This document shows positions 19,958 through 28,615 of a stretch of DNA of 64,000 nt, piece by piece. Position numbers and translations under genes: made by a program. The stretch is from Hyphomicrobiales bacterium (GTDB lineage: Bacteria; Pseudomonadota; Alphaproteobacteria; Rhizobiales; OSC116): the NCBI GenBank assembly GCA_013214705.1, contig JABSRZ010000007.1, forward strand, positions 67,951 to 131,950. The letters are read 5' to 3'. Below the pieces are notes generated by a model, which worked only from the letters and a program-made list of their open reading frames with translations, was not told the origin of the DNA and ran no database searches. How positions within the stretch are numbered: position 1 is the stretch's first letter; every line of letters starts with the position of its first letter.

Positions 19958-20158
19958 AAGGACCTCAAAATATTACTCTACAAACTATGCAATATTCATC
20001 TTTATACTTAACAGATATTTTATTGATTCATAAGCTTTTTATACAACTATTAGCGTCTCAATATGCAGGCAAAGCCTTCGAGCCAATAAACTATTATATA
20101 TCAAGTGGTTAAACATATTCTTAAGAAGCAACAAATCCACAGATGACTATTAGCTGAA

Positions 20159-21478
20159 CTATTTAACGCCCAAATTGCTGGCGGTTAAGCCACCAATTGC
20201 CGATAATAACTGCAATTGCGATACCAACACGCCGCGCTGAGCCACAATGAATTGAACTTTAGCGGTTAGCAAATCTTGCTCCGAATTCAGCACGTCAAAA
20301 CTGGTTCTGACGCCTTCTTCAGCTTCGGCTTTTACGCCATTCAGCACCGCGGTAGACGCTCTGATTTGGGCTTGGTTTGCGCCCTCGCTGGTTTTGGCAG
20401 CTTTTAGCCCCGCCCAACGAGCTTTGACCATAGCTTTGATCTGTGCGCGGGTGATAGACAGGTTCAGCCTAGCTTGAGCCACCTGAATTTTGGCGCTGCG
20501 GCTCTGAGAATCTTTCGCGCCGCCATCAAAAATAGGGATGTTAAGCCTAGCGCCAATGGTCAACGAATTGCGCATGGTCGTGCCATCTATAGACAGATCT
20601 GATGATGCTGAACCGAAAGCAGAAGCCGTCGGCAAATAAGCAGATTCGGATATATCTACGCCCTTTTCGGCAATTATAACCGATTTTTTAAGCGCTTTAA
20701 TAGAAGGATGGTTTGATTCGGCTAATTTTAATGCGGCGGTTAGTGAGGTTGGCAGCAAATTCTGCATACGTTTTGGCTGCACAATGTCCGTTGGTTTGTG
20801 TCCAACATATTGTTCATAAACCGCGCGGCTAGAATCTAACTGGGCTTTTGCACCAGCTATCGATGACGTCGAGGCGGCTTTTCTGGCTTTGGCTAACGAC
20901 ACATCGGTCGCTGTGGCCTCGCCAACTTCAAAACGCGCTTCTGACGCACGTTGCTGCTCACTTAATACATTGAAGTTTTTAATCTGCACGTTGAGCAAGG
21001 CGCTATCACGCAACACATCCACATAAGCGGTAAATACCGAGCTTAGAAAATTTTGTTCGGCACTGGCAAAGCTATCATATTGTGCCATTTCGCCAATTCT
21101 GGCTTGAGCGATTCGGGCATCCGTTATGCCATTATCCCATAAAGAATAACCGGCAGATAATGAAGCGCCAACGCCATAAGCAGAGTCAAATGCACCCCAA
21201 CCACCACTAGATTGTGTGTAATTCTTGGAGAATCCAGCCGAGGTCGACAACTGCCCGCTTAACGTTGGCATGAGCGCAACTCCTGCCAACAAAACCTGCT
21301 CACGACTGGCGTTAATTTTCTCTCGTTCGAGCTGCATTAATGGGTTGTTATGATAGGCATAACTCATCGCTTGCTGCACTGTTTCAGCAGTTGCAACTTG
21401 CGCTGTTGTTAACATTGAAATAAGGCTTAAACCAACCAACAATTTATGACGCCGCGCGCGAAAAACTTTACCAGACAT
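20159..21478 (-). CDS. tolC: TolC-family outer-membrane efflux channel
   Basis: Outer-membrane channel that forms the exit duct of type I secretion and RND efflux systems. The 439-residue protein has a signal peptide ending near VATAE and the two pseudo-repeats of long coiled-coil helices typical of the OEP family, for example AYHNNPLMQLEREKINASRE and FEVGEATATDVSLAKARKA in the first half and SFDVLNSEQDLLTAKVQFIV in the second. Two ATGs lie six bases apart; GAGG is nine bases from the one at 21478, which I prefer. No adaptor or pump subunit is adjacent, so its partners are elsewhere. Confidence 0.92.
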   Translation of the reverse strand: MSGKVFRARRHKLLVGLSLISMLTTAQVATAETVQQAMSYAYHNNPLMQLEREKINASREQVLLAGVALMPTLSGQLSTSAGFSKNYTQSSGGWGAFDSAYGVGASLSAGYSLWDNGITDARIAQARIGEMAQYDSFASAEQNFLSSVFTAYVDVLRDSALLNVQIKNFNVLSEQQRASEARFEVGEATATDVSLAKARKAASTSSIAGAKAQLDSSRAVYEQYVGHKPTDIVQPKRMQNLLPTSLTAALKLAESNHPSIKALKKSVIIAEKGVDISESAYLPTASAFGSASSDLSIDGTTMRNSLTIGARLNIPIFDGGAKDSQSRSAKIQVAQARLNLSITRAQIKAMVKARWAGLKAAKTSEGANQAQIRASTAVLNGVKAEAEEGVRTSFDVLNSEQDLLTAKVQFIVAQRGVLVSQLQLLSAIGGLTASNLGVK

Positions 21479-21686
21479 TACCATTTACCTCTAACAGCCA
21501 CAAATATCATTTTGATATAGGATATGTACAAATTATTACAATAAGTTTGGTCAAATAAAAACAAAAAAAGTGTAACAAAGTGAGTTAATAAACATAATTA
21601 ACAGAAGTTTTGGTAAAATACAACAACATAGCTCGGCTTTTTTAAATCAAAAACATAACAATGGTTTATATGGTAAATTGCAGGTT

Positions 21687-22376
21687 TTAGAGTTGAAAAC
21701 TTTTAGGTTTATCAAACTCGGTCAATCGGCTGGGGCTGGCGTCAAACACCATGCGTTTGGCAATTTGGTTGCCGGTTTTATGGTATAAATAGGCGTGGCC
21801 TAAGGGCGCGTTTATAGACGATTTGTCTGATATTTCTACGGCAATTAAGCGCCCATTATCAGCTAGTTGATCGAATAATTCTTGGCTAACAGTTTCGACC
21901 AACCCATTGATGATGATGACATCATAAGGGGCTTCTTTCTTATAGCCATTTGCCAACGGGTCTTGAATAATAACCGCATTGTCAATTTCTTGTTGTTCGA
22001 TATATTGGCTGGCTAAATTTGCCACTTTTTCATCTGATTCTATACCCACCACCATATTGGCAATTTGGGCGATTAAAGCCGTGGAATAACCGGTAGCACA
22101 GGCAATGTCTAAAACAATATCGCTCGAAGTGATGTTAACCGCTTGTACCAATTTGGCTTGCACCATCGGGTCTAAGATAAATCTGTCTTGACCATTGCTG
22201 GTGTCGATGTCTATTTTTAAGTCTCTGTCGATATAGGCGTGAGCTTGTTGCCGCTTGGGCACAAAATTTTCGCGTTTTAACTCTCTGAATGCCGCTAATA
22301 ATTGTTTAGACGTAATGGCATTTGGCAAAAGCTGAGAATTCACCATATTTTCGCGCAGAGTGTTAAAATCAGTCAT
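21687..22376 (-). CDS. pcm: Protein-L-isoaspartate O-methyltransferase family protein
   Basis: A 229-residue SAM-dependent methyltransferase of the Pcm family, which repairs isoaspartyl residues in aged proteins. The N terminus TLRENMVNSQL matches the family opening, and the SAM-binding motif I is VLDIACATGYSTALIAQIA, where the usual G-x-G-x-G is partly replaced. Alphaproteobacterial members next to tolC are often divergent from E. coli Pcm and their repair activity is uncertain. A frame runs nine codons further upstream, but the ATG at 22376 has GGAAC in place. It is divergent from the small gene at 22589. Confidence 0.82.
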   Translation of the reverse strand: MTDFNTLRENMVNSQLLPNAITSKQLLAAFRELKRENFVPKRQQAHAYIDRDLKIDIDTSNGQDRFILDPMVQAKLVQAVNITSSDIVLDIACATGYSTALIAQIANMVVGIESDEKVANLASQYIEQQEIDNAVIIQDPLANGYKKEAPYDVIIINGLVETVSQELFDQLADNGRLIAVEISDKSSINAPLGHAYLYHKTGNQIAKRMVFDASPSRLTEFDKPKSFQL

Positions 22377-22588
22377 TTTGGTTCCGTATCGAGTTAATAA
22401 CATAAGATATATGGCATATTATTTTTTGCTTCGCTAGCATATTATCGTGTTGGCTATATTTACCTCGGTTGGCTATGCAAAACTTGCATACCTACCATCT
22501 AAAAATGGCATTTCTCATGGACCGTTTTATAGGGCATAAGCACCTTATTAAATAAATAGGGTCAAACTTAAATCAAAGGACGATTATC

Positions 22589-22726
22589 ATGGGCATTAAA
22601 TCTATCAAAAAACTATTGGGCAGACGCGCTGCTTATAAAGCGTTCGATCAAATGAGCGAAACTCGGCTGCTAGATTTGGGTTTGGATTTTAACGATGTTA
22701 AAAAACGCACCGTAAAATTTGCATAA
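22589..22726 (+). CDS. DUF1127-like small protein
   Basis: A 45-residue basic protein with AAAGGA eight bases before its ATG. The sequence starts MGIKSIKKLLGRRAAYKAF and continues to a segment resembling the DUF1127 signature: LSxxxLxDxGL appears as MSETRLLDLGLDFNDVKK. DUF1127 proteins are short, Arg/Lys-rich and in Rhodobacter one (CcaF1) binds RNA and is co-transcribed with CCUCCUCCC-motif sRNAs. Here a CCUCCCCC hairpin and a terminator follow within 100 bp, which supports the assignment. It is too short for automatic detection in many pipelines. Confidence 0.75.
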   Translation: MGIKSIKKLLGRRAAYKAFDQMSETRLLDLGLDFNDVKKRTVKFA

Positions 22727-22739
22727 CCGCAAATAACAA

Positions 22740-22823
22740 ATTATTTGAATTAGAGGCCATATATCCTCCCCCGTTTATATGTGCATCTATGAGAGCCCTC
22801 TGCAGTTTTGTGGAGGGTTTTTG
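22740..22823 (+). ncRNA. Candidate cuckoo-type (CCUCC-loop) sRNA or 3'UTR element
   Basis: Directly downstream of the DUF1127-like gene a six-pair stem (CATATA 22758-22763 with TATATG 22776-22781) presents a 12-base loop containing CCTCCCCC (22765-22772). A second hairpin, CCCTC (22796-22800) with GAGGG (22813-22817), runs into five T residues and should end transcription. An anti-Shine-Dalgarno-like C-rich loop plus terminator after a DUF1127 gene is the architecture of the alphaproteobacterial cuckoo/CcsR RNAs. The family call is by pattern only; the 5' end is not defined. Confidence 0.6.
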
Positions 22824-22932
22824 TTATTCAGCTTGCACAACATTACAAAGCGATTTAATGACTAATATAACCATAACCGTTATGTTGACGATTAGGTTAC
22901 GCAAATATTTGAATTAAAAGTTAGTAAAATTG

Positions 22933-24363
22933 ATGGCTAAAGAAATACATATTATTGGCGCTGGTTTGGCAGGTTCTGAGGCCGCGTGGCAAATTGCTAA
23001 TTTGGGTGGCAAAGTTGTGCTGCACGAAATGCGCCCCCAACGCAAAACAGATGCCCACCATACCGATAGTTTTGCCGAGCTTGTTTGTTCGAATTCATTT
23101 AGAAGTGATGACAAAGATTTCAACGCCGTTGGCCTCATTCATGAAGAAATGCGCCAGTTAAACTCTATAATTTTGCAATGTGCCGATGGCAATAAAGTGC
23201 CTGCAGGTGGGGCGTTGGCTGTCGATAGGCATGAATTTTCTGCCTCGGTTACCAAAGCGTTAGAAGCCCACCCCAATATAAGCATTGTGCGCGAAGAATT
23301 TGTCGGTGATATACCTAAAGAGTGGGATGATGTGATTATTGCCTCTGGGCCTTTAACCTCAGACGCACTGTCTAAAAGCATTGCAAAACTCACAGATGAG
23401 GACGAATTGGCGTTTTTTGATGCCATCGCGCCCATTGTATATAAAGACAGCATTAATTTTGACAAAGCTTGGTACCAAAGCCGCTATGATAAAATTGGCC
23501 CAGATGGAGATGGCAAAGATTATATAAATTGCCCCATGAGCGAAGTGCAATATCATGAATTTATTGACGCGTTGATTGCAGCTGATTCGACAGAATTTAA
23601 AGAATGGGAAGGCACACCTTATTTTGATGGCTGTTTGCCAATTGAAATTATGGCCGAACGAGGCCGCGAAACCTTGCGCTGGGGGCCGATGAAACCAGTT
23701 GGTCTAACCGACCCTAAAAACCCAACCGTCAAGCCTTATGCCATTGTGCAGTTGCGCCAAGACAATAAATTGGGCACTTTATATAACATTGTGGGATTTC
23801 AGACCAAGTTAAAATACGGATCACAAGCCGATGTTTTGAGAATGATTCCCGGCCTCGATAAAGCAGAATTTGCGCGGCTTGGCGGCATTCATAGAAATAC
23901 ATATTTAAATAGCCCTATATTGTTAGATAAAAATCTGTCGCTAAAAAAACACCCTAAAATTAGATTTGCCGGCCAAATTACCGGTGTAGAAGGTTATGTC
24001 GAAAGCGCCGCATGCGGTTTGTTAGCAGGGCGTTTTGTGTTTGCCGAAGCCAATGGTGGTGCGGCCTCGTACCCGCCAGAAACAACAGCGTTAGGCGCAT
24101 TGTTAGACCACATCACCGGCGGGCATCTGGTGCATGAAGACGAAGAATTAGACATACAAAAAGCCGATGAAGCCCCCAAGAAAAAGAAAAAACGTAGTTT
24201 CCAGCCGATGAATGTGAATTTTGGACTGTTCCCACCGGTTACCTTGCCTAAAGTCGATGAAGATGGCAACCGCATTAAAGGCAAAGCCAAATCTCGTTAT
24301 CGCAAACAAATGATGAGCAAACGAGCGCTGATAGATTTGAAAATTTGGATAAAGACTTTGTAA
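22933..24363 (+). CDS. trmFO: Methylenetetrahydrofolate-tRNA-(uracil-54-C5)-methyltransferase
   Basis: FAD- and folate-dependent enzyme that makes ribothymidine at position 54 of tRNAs. The 476-residue protein opens with the FAD-binding motif [14 protein letters not shown], followed by the GidA-like [20 protein letters not shown] and CSNSFRSDD segments, and the central [12 protein letters not shown]. Near the C terminus a Lys run (PKKKKKRSF) precedes the conserved [13 protein letters not shown] lies one codon upstream, but the ATG at 22933 is the natural start. It is transcribed alone; the sRNA terminator upstream separates it from the DUF1127 gene. Confidence 0.95.
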   Translation: MAKEIHIIGAGLAGSEAAWQIANLGGKVVLHEMRPQRKTDAHHTDSFAELVCSNSFRSDDKDFNAVGLIHEEMRQLNSIILQCADGNKVPAGGALAVDRHEFSASVTKALEAHPNISIVREEFVGDIPKEWDDVIIASGPLTSDALSKSIAKLTDEDELAFFDAIAPIVYKDSINFDKAWYQSRYDKIGPDGDGKDYINCPMSEVQYHEFIDALIAADSTEFKEWEGTPYFDGCLPIEIMAERGRETLRWGPMKPVGLTDPKNPTVKPYAIVQLRQDNKLGTLYNIVGFQTKLKYGSQADVLRMIPGLDKAEFARLGGIHRNTYLNSPILLDKNLSLKKHPKIRFAGQITGVEGYVESAACGLLAGRFVFAEANGGAASYPPETTALGALLDHITGGHLVHEDEELDIQKADEAPKKKKKRSFQPMNVNFGLFPPVTLPKVDEDGNRIKGKAKSRYRKQMMSKRALIDLKIWIKTL

Positions 24364-24430
24364 GTTTTGGCGATTCTGGTGATTTTGAGAAAATTGAGTT
24401 TTTAGTGACTAAATATGTTTTCCAATAATG

Positions 24431-24460
24431 TTGACACTATTTTATCAATTGCTTTGTTAT
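24431..24460 (+). promoter_or_regulatory. Predicted sigma-70 promoter of the Hpt gene
   Basis: A perfect -35 TTGACA (24431-24436) with an 18-bp spacer to TGTTAT (24455-24460), a four-of-six match to the -10. The start codon lies about 40 bp downstream of the expected start site. Confidence 0.4.
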
Positions 24461-24507
24461 TATGAGTGGTTAAAATAAATCTGCACAGCCACATCTAGGA
24501 TAAGACT

Positions 24508-25053
24508 ATGAGTGATTCGGCGCCTAACGATCTTGACAAAAAGTCATATGGCATGATTATCCCGCCAAATAATTTAAAGAAAAAGGTTAAAATTACCATT
24601 GTTACCGATGGCACTGAAACCGAGGCGGTGGATAATGCCGAATTGGCCATGCAAGATATGGCCGGTGAATTCAAGCAATGGTTAGAAGAAGAAGTTTCAA
24701 AATTTGACAAATGCCGCATCGATATGTGCGCTGCTCGCAATGCCGAAAATCTAGATCAGTTACATGTTGTGGCGCATGATGTTAAGGGACAAGCAGAAAC
24801 TATGGGCTTTCCGCTTATCACTCTTGCCGCGGCTTCACTTTGCAAGTTAATAGAAGTGTGGGAGCGGCCAGAAACCTTTCCGCTCGATCAACTGAACAAC
24901 CATGTCGATGCCATAAAAGTTATGTTGGCGGAGGACATAAGAGCCAACGACCACCCATTAGGTAAAAAACTAACCGACAAATTAATCAACACCGTGTTCG
25001 ATTATGCTGATGAAGTGGCTGCGAAAAAAACTTTAGATGAATCCACTGACTAA
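24508..25053 (+). CDS. Hpt (histidine phosphotransfer) domain protein
   Basis: A 181-residue protein whose second half is a four-helix Hpt bundle. The phosphoacceptor is probably His90 in LHVVAHDVKGQAETMGFP, matching the H-x2-K-G-x-A pattern, followed by a helix AAASLCKLIEVWER. Hpt proteins shuttle phosphate between receiver domains of phosphorelays. The N-terminal 50 residues are polar with no recognised domain. No kinase or receiver gene is adjacent, so its relay partners are unknown; in alphaproteobacteria such orphans can feed cell-cycle or stress relays. AGGATAAGACT precedes the ATG. Confidence 0.8.
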   Translation: MSDSAPNDLDKKSYGMIIPPNNLKKKVKITIVTDGTETEAVDNAELAMQDMAGEFKQWLEEEVSKFDKCRIDMCAARNAENLDQLHVVAHDVKGQAETMGFPLITLAAASLCKLIEVWERPETFPLDQLNNHVDAIKVMLAEDIRANDHPLGKKLTDKLINTVFDYADEVAAKKTLDESTD

Positions 25054-25071
25054 GTGAAGTGGGCGACTAAT

Positions 25072-26214
25072 TTAGGCAGCAATATTGTGGCTAATGTCAA
25101 TATAATAACAGTCTAGCACCCGTTGCAAATAGGCTTGGTTTTCGCCTTGTTGTTGATGATAATATTCAGCTACGTTTTTGATCATTTTAACTGAAAATTG
25201 TTGCTGATCTGAGTTTTGGGTTTGAGCAAATTCTTGTTTAATCACATTATAAATATCGATAGACAAAGCCAAAATCGGGTGGATATCCGCGGGTAATTTA
25301 GAGCGGCTAAACAAAGCATTGCGTGTCGATAAATTAGGGTTGTGCAACAAAGAGTGTAGCTTGGTAATGGGTATATTTGCCAAATAGGCCAATGCATGCT
25401 CGAAAAAATTCATATAACCGGTGGTGATAGAACGTAATATCAATGACGAGGTCAGGCGCTCTTCTTCACTTAAACGATGTATATAAGCGGCCATATCGGC
25501 GTCATTTAATTTGGCGGAAATATCTATGACAGTGATTTCATAAGATTTTTTTGCCACGTTACCGGCTTGTTTTTGGTTCAACCAGTTGGCGTTGATGGCG
25601 AAGATTTCCAGTTGTTTTGCTAGGTCAAACGCAATTAGTTCACGCAGGTCGGCGGGCAAATCATTGCGGTTGGTTAGCAATTCGCGAATTTTCGGTTCGG
25701 TGTTAAAATTTATATAAAGCTGGCGCAAATTATGCGCATCGAGTTTTGCCGAGCTGTTGCGAATCAAATCTTGAACAACCTCTAGCGAACCATGCTCTAT
25801 TAACGTTAGCACCACATCATTTGGCAACCTGTAACGGTTGGCAATAGCAAGCTGTTTGTCCTGATCGGCGGTTAAAATATGCTCTATCAGATCGACCGAA
25901 GAGAGTTTTTTTGAATAGCATAAAACATATTGAGCATAGCTTGCTGCGCCCTCGGCTAATTTCAGCACCAAATGCCGCGAGAAGTAGTTGTTTTGGCAGA
26001 CAGATTTGGCAATTTCCACGCGTATTTGAACCAATATATCATTGCAAAACTCATCAAACACTTGATGTACAATTTCCAACTCCGAATCATTAACATTTTC
26101 GGTCACAGCCAATTTACACATTTGTTGAACAATGGCCAACCGTGCCTCGCTAGTTTCGAGGTTTTGCTGGCCGAATATATTGGTTAGAGCCTGACTATAC
26201 ACGCATTTACTCAC
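25072..26214 (-). CDS. DUF2336 domain protein
   Basis: A 380-residue protein composed almost wholly of helical, HEAT-like repeats, for example SARLAIVQQMCKLAV-type helices, then QIRVEIAKSVCQNNYFSRHL, LSAHN-like repeats and LHNPNLSTRNALFSRSKLPA. The pattern matches DUF2336, found mainly in alphaproteobacteria and without an established function. There is no signal peptide or membrane segment, so it should be cytoplasmic. The start codon is GTG with a weak ribosome site, and no better in-frame start is visible. It is convergent with the Hpt gene, 18 bp away. Confidence 0.75.
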   Translation of the reverse strand: MSKCVYSQALTNIFGQQNLETSEARLAIVQQMCKLAVTENVNDSELEIVHQVFDEFCNDILVQIRVEIAKSVCQNNYFSRHLVLKLAEGAASYAQYVLCYSKKLSSVDLIEHILTADQDKQLAIANRYRLPNDVVLTLIEHGSLEVVQDLIRNSSAKLDAHNLRQLYINFNTEPKIRELLTNRNDLPADLRELIAFDLAKQLEIFAINANWLNQKQAGNVAKKSYEITVIDISAKLNDADMAAYIHRLSEEERLTSSLILRSITTGYMNFFEHALAYLANIPITKLHSLLHNPNLSTRNALFSRSKLPADIHPILALSIDIYNVIKQEFAQTQNSDQQQFSVKMIKNVAEYYHQQQGENQAYLQRVLDCYYIDISHNIAA

Positions 26215-26302
26215 TTGGTTTATCGAATTTCAACATCATATCTGTAGATTTTAAGTTTAGATTTAAACATTTAACAATGTGTGTAGATGTTAATTTTTTT
26301 GG

Positions 26303-27265
26303 TTAACGATTGGTTAGGCTAAAAAAGTTTGAGCCCTTGGAAAGTGAAGCCGTGCCATAGGCCGCCTGCACAGTTTCTGGCAATGGAATTGCCGCGCCAC
26401 TTGGTGTATTTTGGTTCGACATTTGCGTCAAAAATAAATTGTTGGACTGGGCAGTGCCGATGTTGGGATGGGCAATGGCATTTGTGGGCCTGCCCATAGC
26501 CGAAAAGGCGAGTGGTTTGGCGACGCCATCGGCTAGATTTTGCTGACGAAACAAGCTGCCATAAAAGCCATCATTGCCCGGCAGGAACGGCACTAATTTA
26601 GAAACTTGCTCAATATTCGCGGGGTCTAAGCCTTTTTCAGTGGCCAACTGAACATGATGTTTTGCCAAATTATCATACACTTGCGCGATAGATCGCGCTT
26701 GGCCGTTTTTGTAAAAAATAGATTTATTGGCTTTTGCATGCGCCGGGAAAACCTCGTCGGCTTTGATATCTGGCGCGCGTTTTTCAAGCGCGATAAGCTT
26801 TGCCGCCGCGCCCCGGCCCATAAAATGCGCCATGTATATTTCGGCCGCTTGTGGCTCTCTGCCTATTTTGCCTTTTAGATAATTTATATTTTGCTGGCTA
26901 AATTCTGCAGCCATCAGCGAAGCAGCTTTAGAATCTTTTCGCAATTCTAAAATTGCAATTTTTGCCTGTTGGTTAGGCACATAATACCTACCGCTTGAAT
27001 CCTGCTTAATCTGCTCGGCATAATTTTCATAGCCATGTTTGGGGCCAAAATCGTGCAAGGTTTCATACCAAGTTTGGCGCACGAATTGAAATAGGCCTGT
27101 GGCCGAAGATGTACCAGCTTTGGCATTGGTATTTAGAGCGCTCTCACGTTGGGCTGTTTGCAATAAATAGTTAAAATCCACGCCGGTTTTGTCGGCCGCG
27201 AACCTTATGGCGCGGGTGGCAGATTGTTGGCTATTTATATTTTGGCTGTCTATGTTAATTGGCAT
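26303..27265 (-). CDS. Lytic transglycosylase-like protein without signal peptide
   Basis: A 320-residue protein with a lysozyme-like SLT domain at its N terminus: the catalytic Glu is Glu41 in LLQTAQRESALNTNAKA, followed by SSATGLFQFVRQTWYETL and, near 145, EIYMAHFMGRGAAAKLI. The remainder is poor in recognised motifs and ends in a Pro/Ser/Asn-rich tail. No signal peptide is visible, so export would need another route, as in flagellum- or secretion-associated transglycosylases; none of those genes is nearby. A TTG two codons earlier is possible but the ATG at 27265 is preferred. Confidence 0.78.
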   Translation of the reverse strand: MPINIDSQNINSQQSATRAIRFAADKTGVDFNYLLQTAQRESALNTNAKAGTSSATGLFQFVRQTWYETLHDFGPKHGYENYAEQIKQDSSGRYYVPNQQAKIAILELRKDSKAASLMAAEFSQQNINYLKGKIGREPQAAEIYMAHFMGRGAAAKLIALEKRAPDIKADEVFPAHAKANKSIFYKNGQARSIAQVYDNLAKHHVQLATEKGLDPANIEQVSKLVPFLPGNDGFYGSLFRQQNLADGVAKPLAFSAMGRPTNAIAHPNIGTAQSNNLFLTQMSNQNTPSGAAIPLPETVQAAYGTASLSKGSNFFSLTNR

Positions 27266-27447
27266 GGGCAACTCGTTATGACTATTGATAATTATAGAGC
27301 AATATGTGTGCCAATAAATTATTTCTCAATTCATACCTTAATTTAGCCACCAATTTATTGCATTGAATCTGATTAGCGATTATATTCGAAAAAATTAATT
27401 GACCCTTTGGGCAATAATTAGCCGCCTCTAGTTTAAAGTTCGTATTT

Positions 27448-28332
27448 ATGAAGAAACACAACTCGTTTATTGCCCGTATATTTATACTGTTTATAGCTAT
27501 GTTTGTCGTGGTTCAAAGCAGCCAAGCGGCAATTTCCAAATATAGAATGCGGGTTAATTTATCTGCCCATATTATAGACTCCAGCATCGCGAATTTAAAA
27601 GAAACGAATTGGACTTTATACAAAACTACGGTTATTTCTGGTGGCGATGATGCCACACAAAATAATATGATTTCTACAAAAATTCAAAGCTTTACCGGCG
27701 CAATTAAAAGCCTTACATTACCGGTTGGCCAATATGTCATTAAGGCGAAATATGGTGATGCGGTAAGCGCAAAAATATTTAAAGTCGAAGAAACCGCTGC
27801 GCAGAATTTTCTAAATCTTAAAGTGGTTTTTAACTTAGGCGGGTTGCAACTTTCCTCCAGTATTGGCGCTAGTCAAAGCATAATAGAAGATGGCGTTAAT
27901 TATATCATACGCAATTTGGAAACCAGCAAAATTGTGTTTGAGACTGATGATGTGACCAGAGTGTTTTATTTAAATGAAGGCGAATATAACGTAACGGCCA
28001 AGTTTCAAGACATTGTGGTGACTGACGCCAAGTTCAAAATATTGGCAAATAATATAAACAATGTGAACATTCAACATAAAGTAGGTCAGGTAAATCTAAA
28101 TATCGACAACATCCAAGCAAATATTAGCGACATACCGCCGACATGGCGCATTATTGGCCAGAAAAATGGGTTTAACCAAGAAATAAACACCACAGAGAAT
28201 GAGTCTTTATTGTTGCTAGCAGATGACTATAAATTATTGATAGAGTGGCAGAACTACACTTATGAACAAGAGTTTAGCCTGAAACCTGCCCAAATTATTG
28301 AATTTAAAATACCTAAACAGCTGGTTGATTGA
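27448..28332 (+). CDS. Secreted protein with three beta-rich repeats, function unknown
   Basis: Not recognised. The 294-residue protein has a signal peptide (membrane segment about 9-22, cleavage near SSQAA) and three related segments: LPVGQYVIKAKYGDAVSAKI (91-110), LNEGEYNVTAKFQDIVVTDA (175-194) and LADDYKLLIEWQNYTYEQEF (257-276). Each repeats a G-x-Y-x-(6) beta-hairpin pattern like the carboxypeptidase-regulatory-type folds seen C-terminal to alphaproteobacterial von Willebrand proteins. It probably sits in the periplasm. It overlaps nothing, and a small membrane-protein gene begins four bases after its stop, so the two are co-translated. Confidence 0.65.
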   Translation: MKKHNSFIARIFILFIAMFVVVQSSQAAISKYRMRVNLSAHIIDSSIANLKETNWTLYKTTVISGGDDATQNNMISTKIQSFTGAIKSLTLPVGQYVIKAKYGDAVSAKIFKVEETAAQNFLNLKVVFNLGGLQLSSSIGASQSIIEDGVNYIIRNLETSKIVFETDDVTRVFYLNEGEYNVTAKFQDIVVTDAKFKILANNINNVNIQHKVGQVNLNIDNIQANISDIPPTWRIIGQKNGFNQEINTTENESLLLLADDYKLLIEWQNYTYEQEFSLKPAQIIEFKIPKQLVD

Positions 28333-28336
28333 ATTT

Positions 28337-28570
28337 ATGAACTCACCATTAGGCCAAAAACCAAAATTAAATAACCATCATCTTATCGCCATATTGGGCG
28401 GGGTTTTGATATTGGCATCCGTGGTGTTTATGAGTTCGACTGAAGATTTATTGCCAAAAGATGCCAACATTCAGGCTTGGTATATAGGCGCGGTTATAAC
28501 CACTTTAAGTGGTTGGGTTTTACTGTTTGTCGGCATTTTGGGCGCACGCAAAAAATTACTAGAAAAATAA
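28337..28570 (+). CDS. Small two-helix membrane protein
   Basis: A 77-residue protein with two hydrophobic segments (about 17-34 and 46-68) joined by a short polar loop containing EDLLPKDANIQ, and a basic C-terminal end (ARKKLLEK). No family is recognised. An earlier in-frame start overlaps the previous gene by 35 bases, but the ATG at 28337, four bases after the preceding stop, is the likelier start. Together with the secreted repeat protein it forms a two-gene unit ended by a strong hairpin. Confidence 0.6.
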   Translation: MNSPLGQKPKLNNHHLIAILGGVLILASVVFMSSTEDLLPKDANIQAWYIGAVITTLSGWVLLFVGILGARKKLLEK

Positions 28571-28595
28571 AGGCCACTCAAACAAGCGGCCTTTA
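28568..28595. terminator. Bidirectional terminator between convergent genes
   Basis: An eight-pair stem (TAAAGGCC with GGCCTTTA) with a 12-base loop lies between the small membrane gene and thrS. Short A/T runs flank both sides, so it can serve either strand. Confidence 0.65.
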
Positions 28596-28615
28596 AATAT
28601 TGTATATATTAGATT

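Noticed and set aside
19494-20033. A 179-codon frame on the plus strand opposite popZ, rich in Ser.
   Set aside because: It is the antisense of the Asp/Glu/Ser-rich popZ coding sequence, whose codon pattern gives long open frames on the other strand; no ribosome site or homology.
19958-20158. The 201-bp gap upstream of popZ.
   Set aside because: I saw no gene, terminator or clear promoter motif beyond AT richness.
26290-26307. Two TTAA half-sites resembling a CtrA site near the end of the transglycosylase-like gene.
   Set aside because: The spacing is nine bases instead of seven, and the site lies at a gene's 3' end rather than in a promoter.
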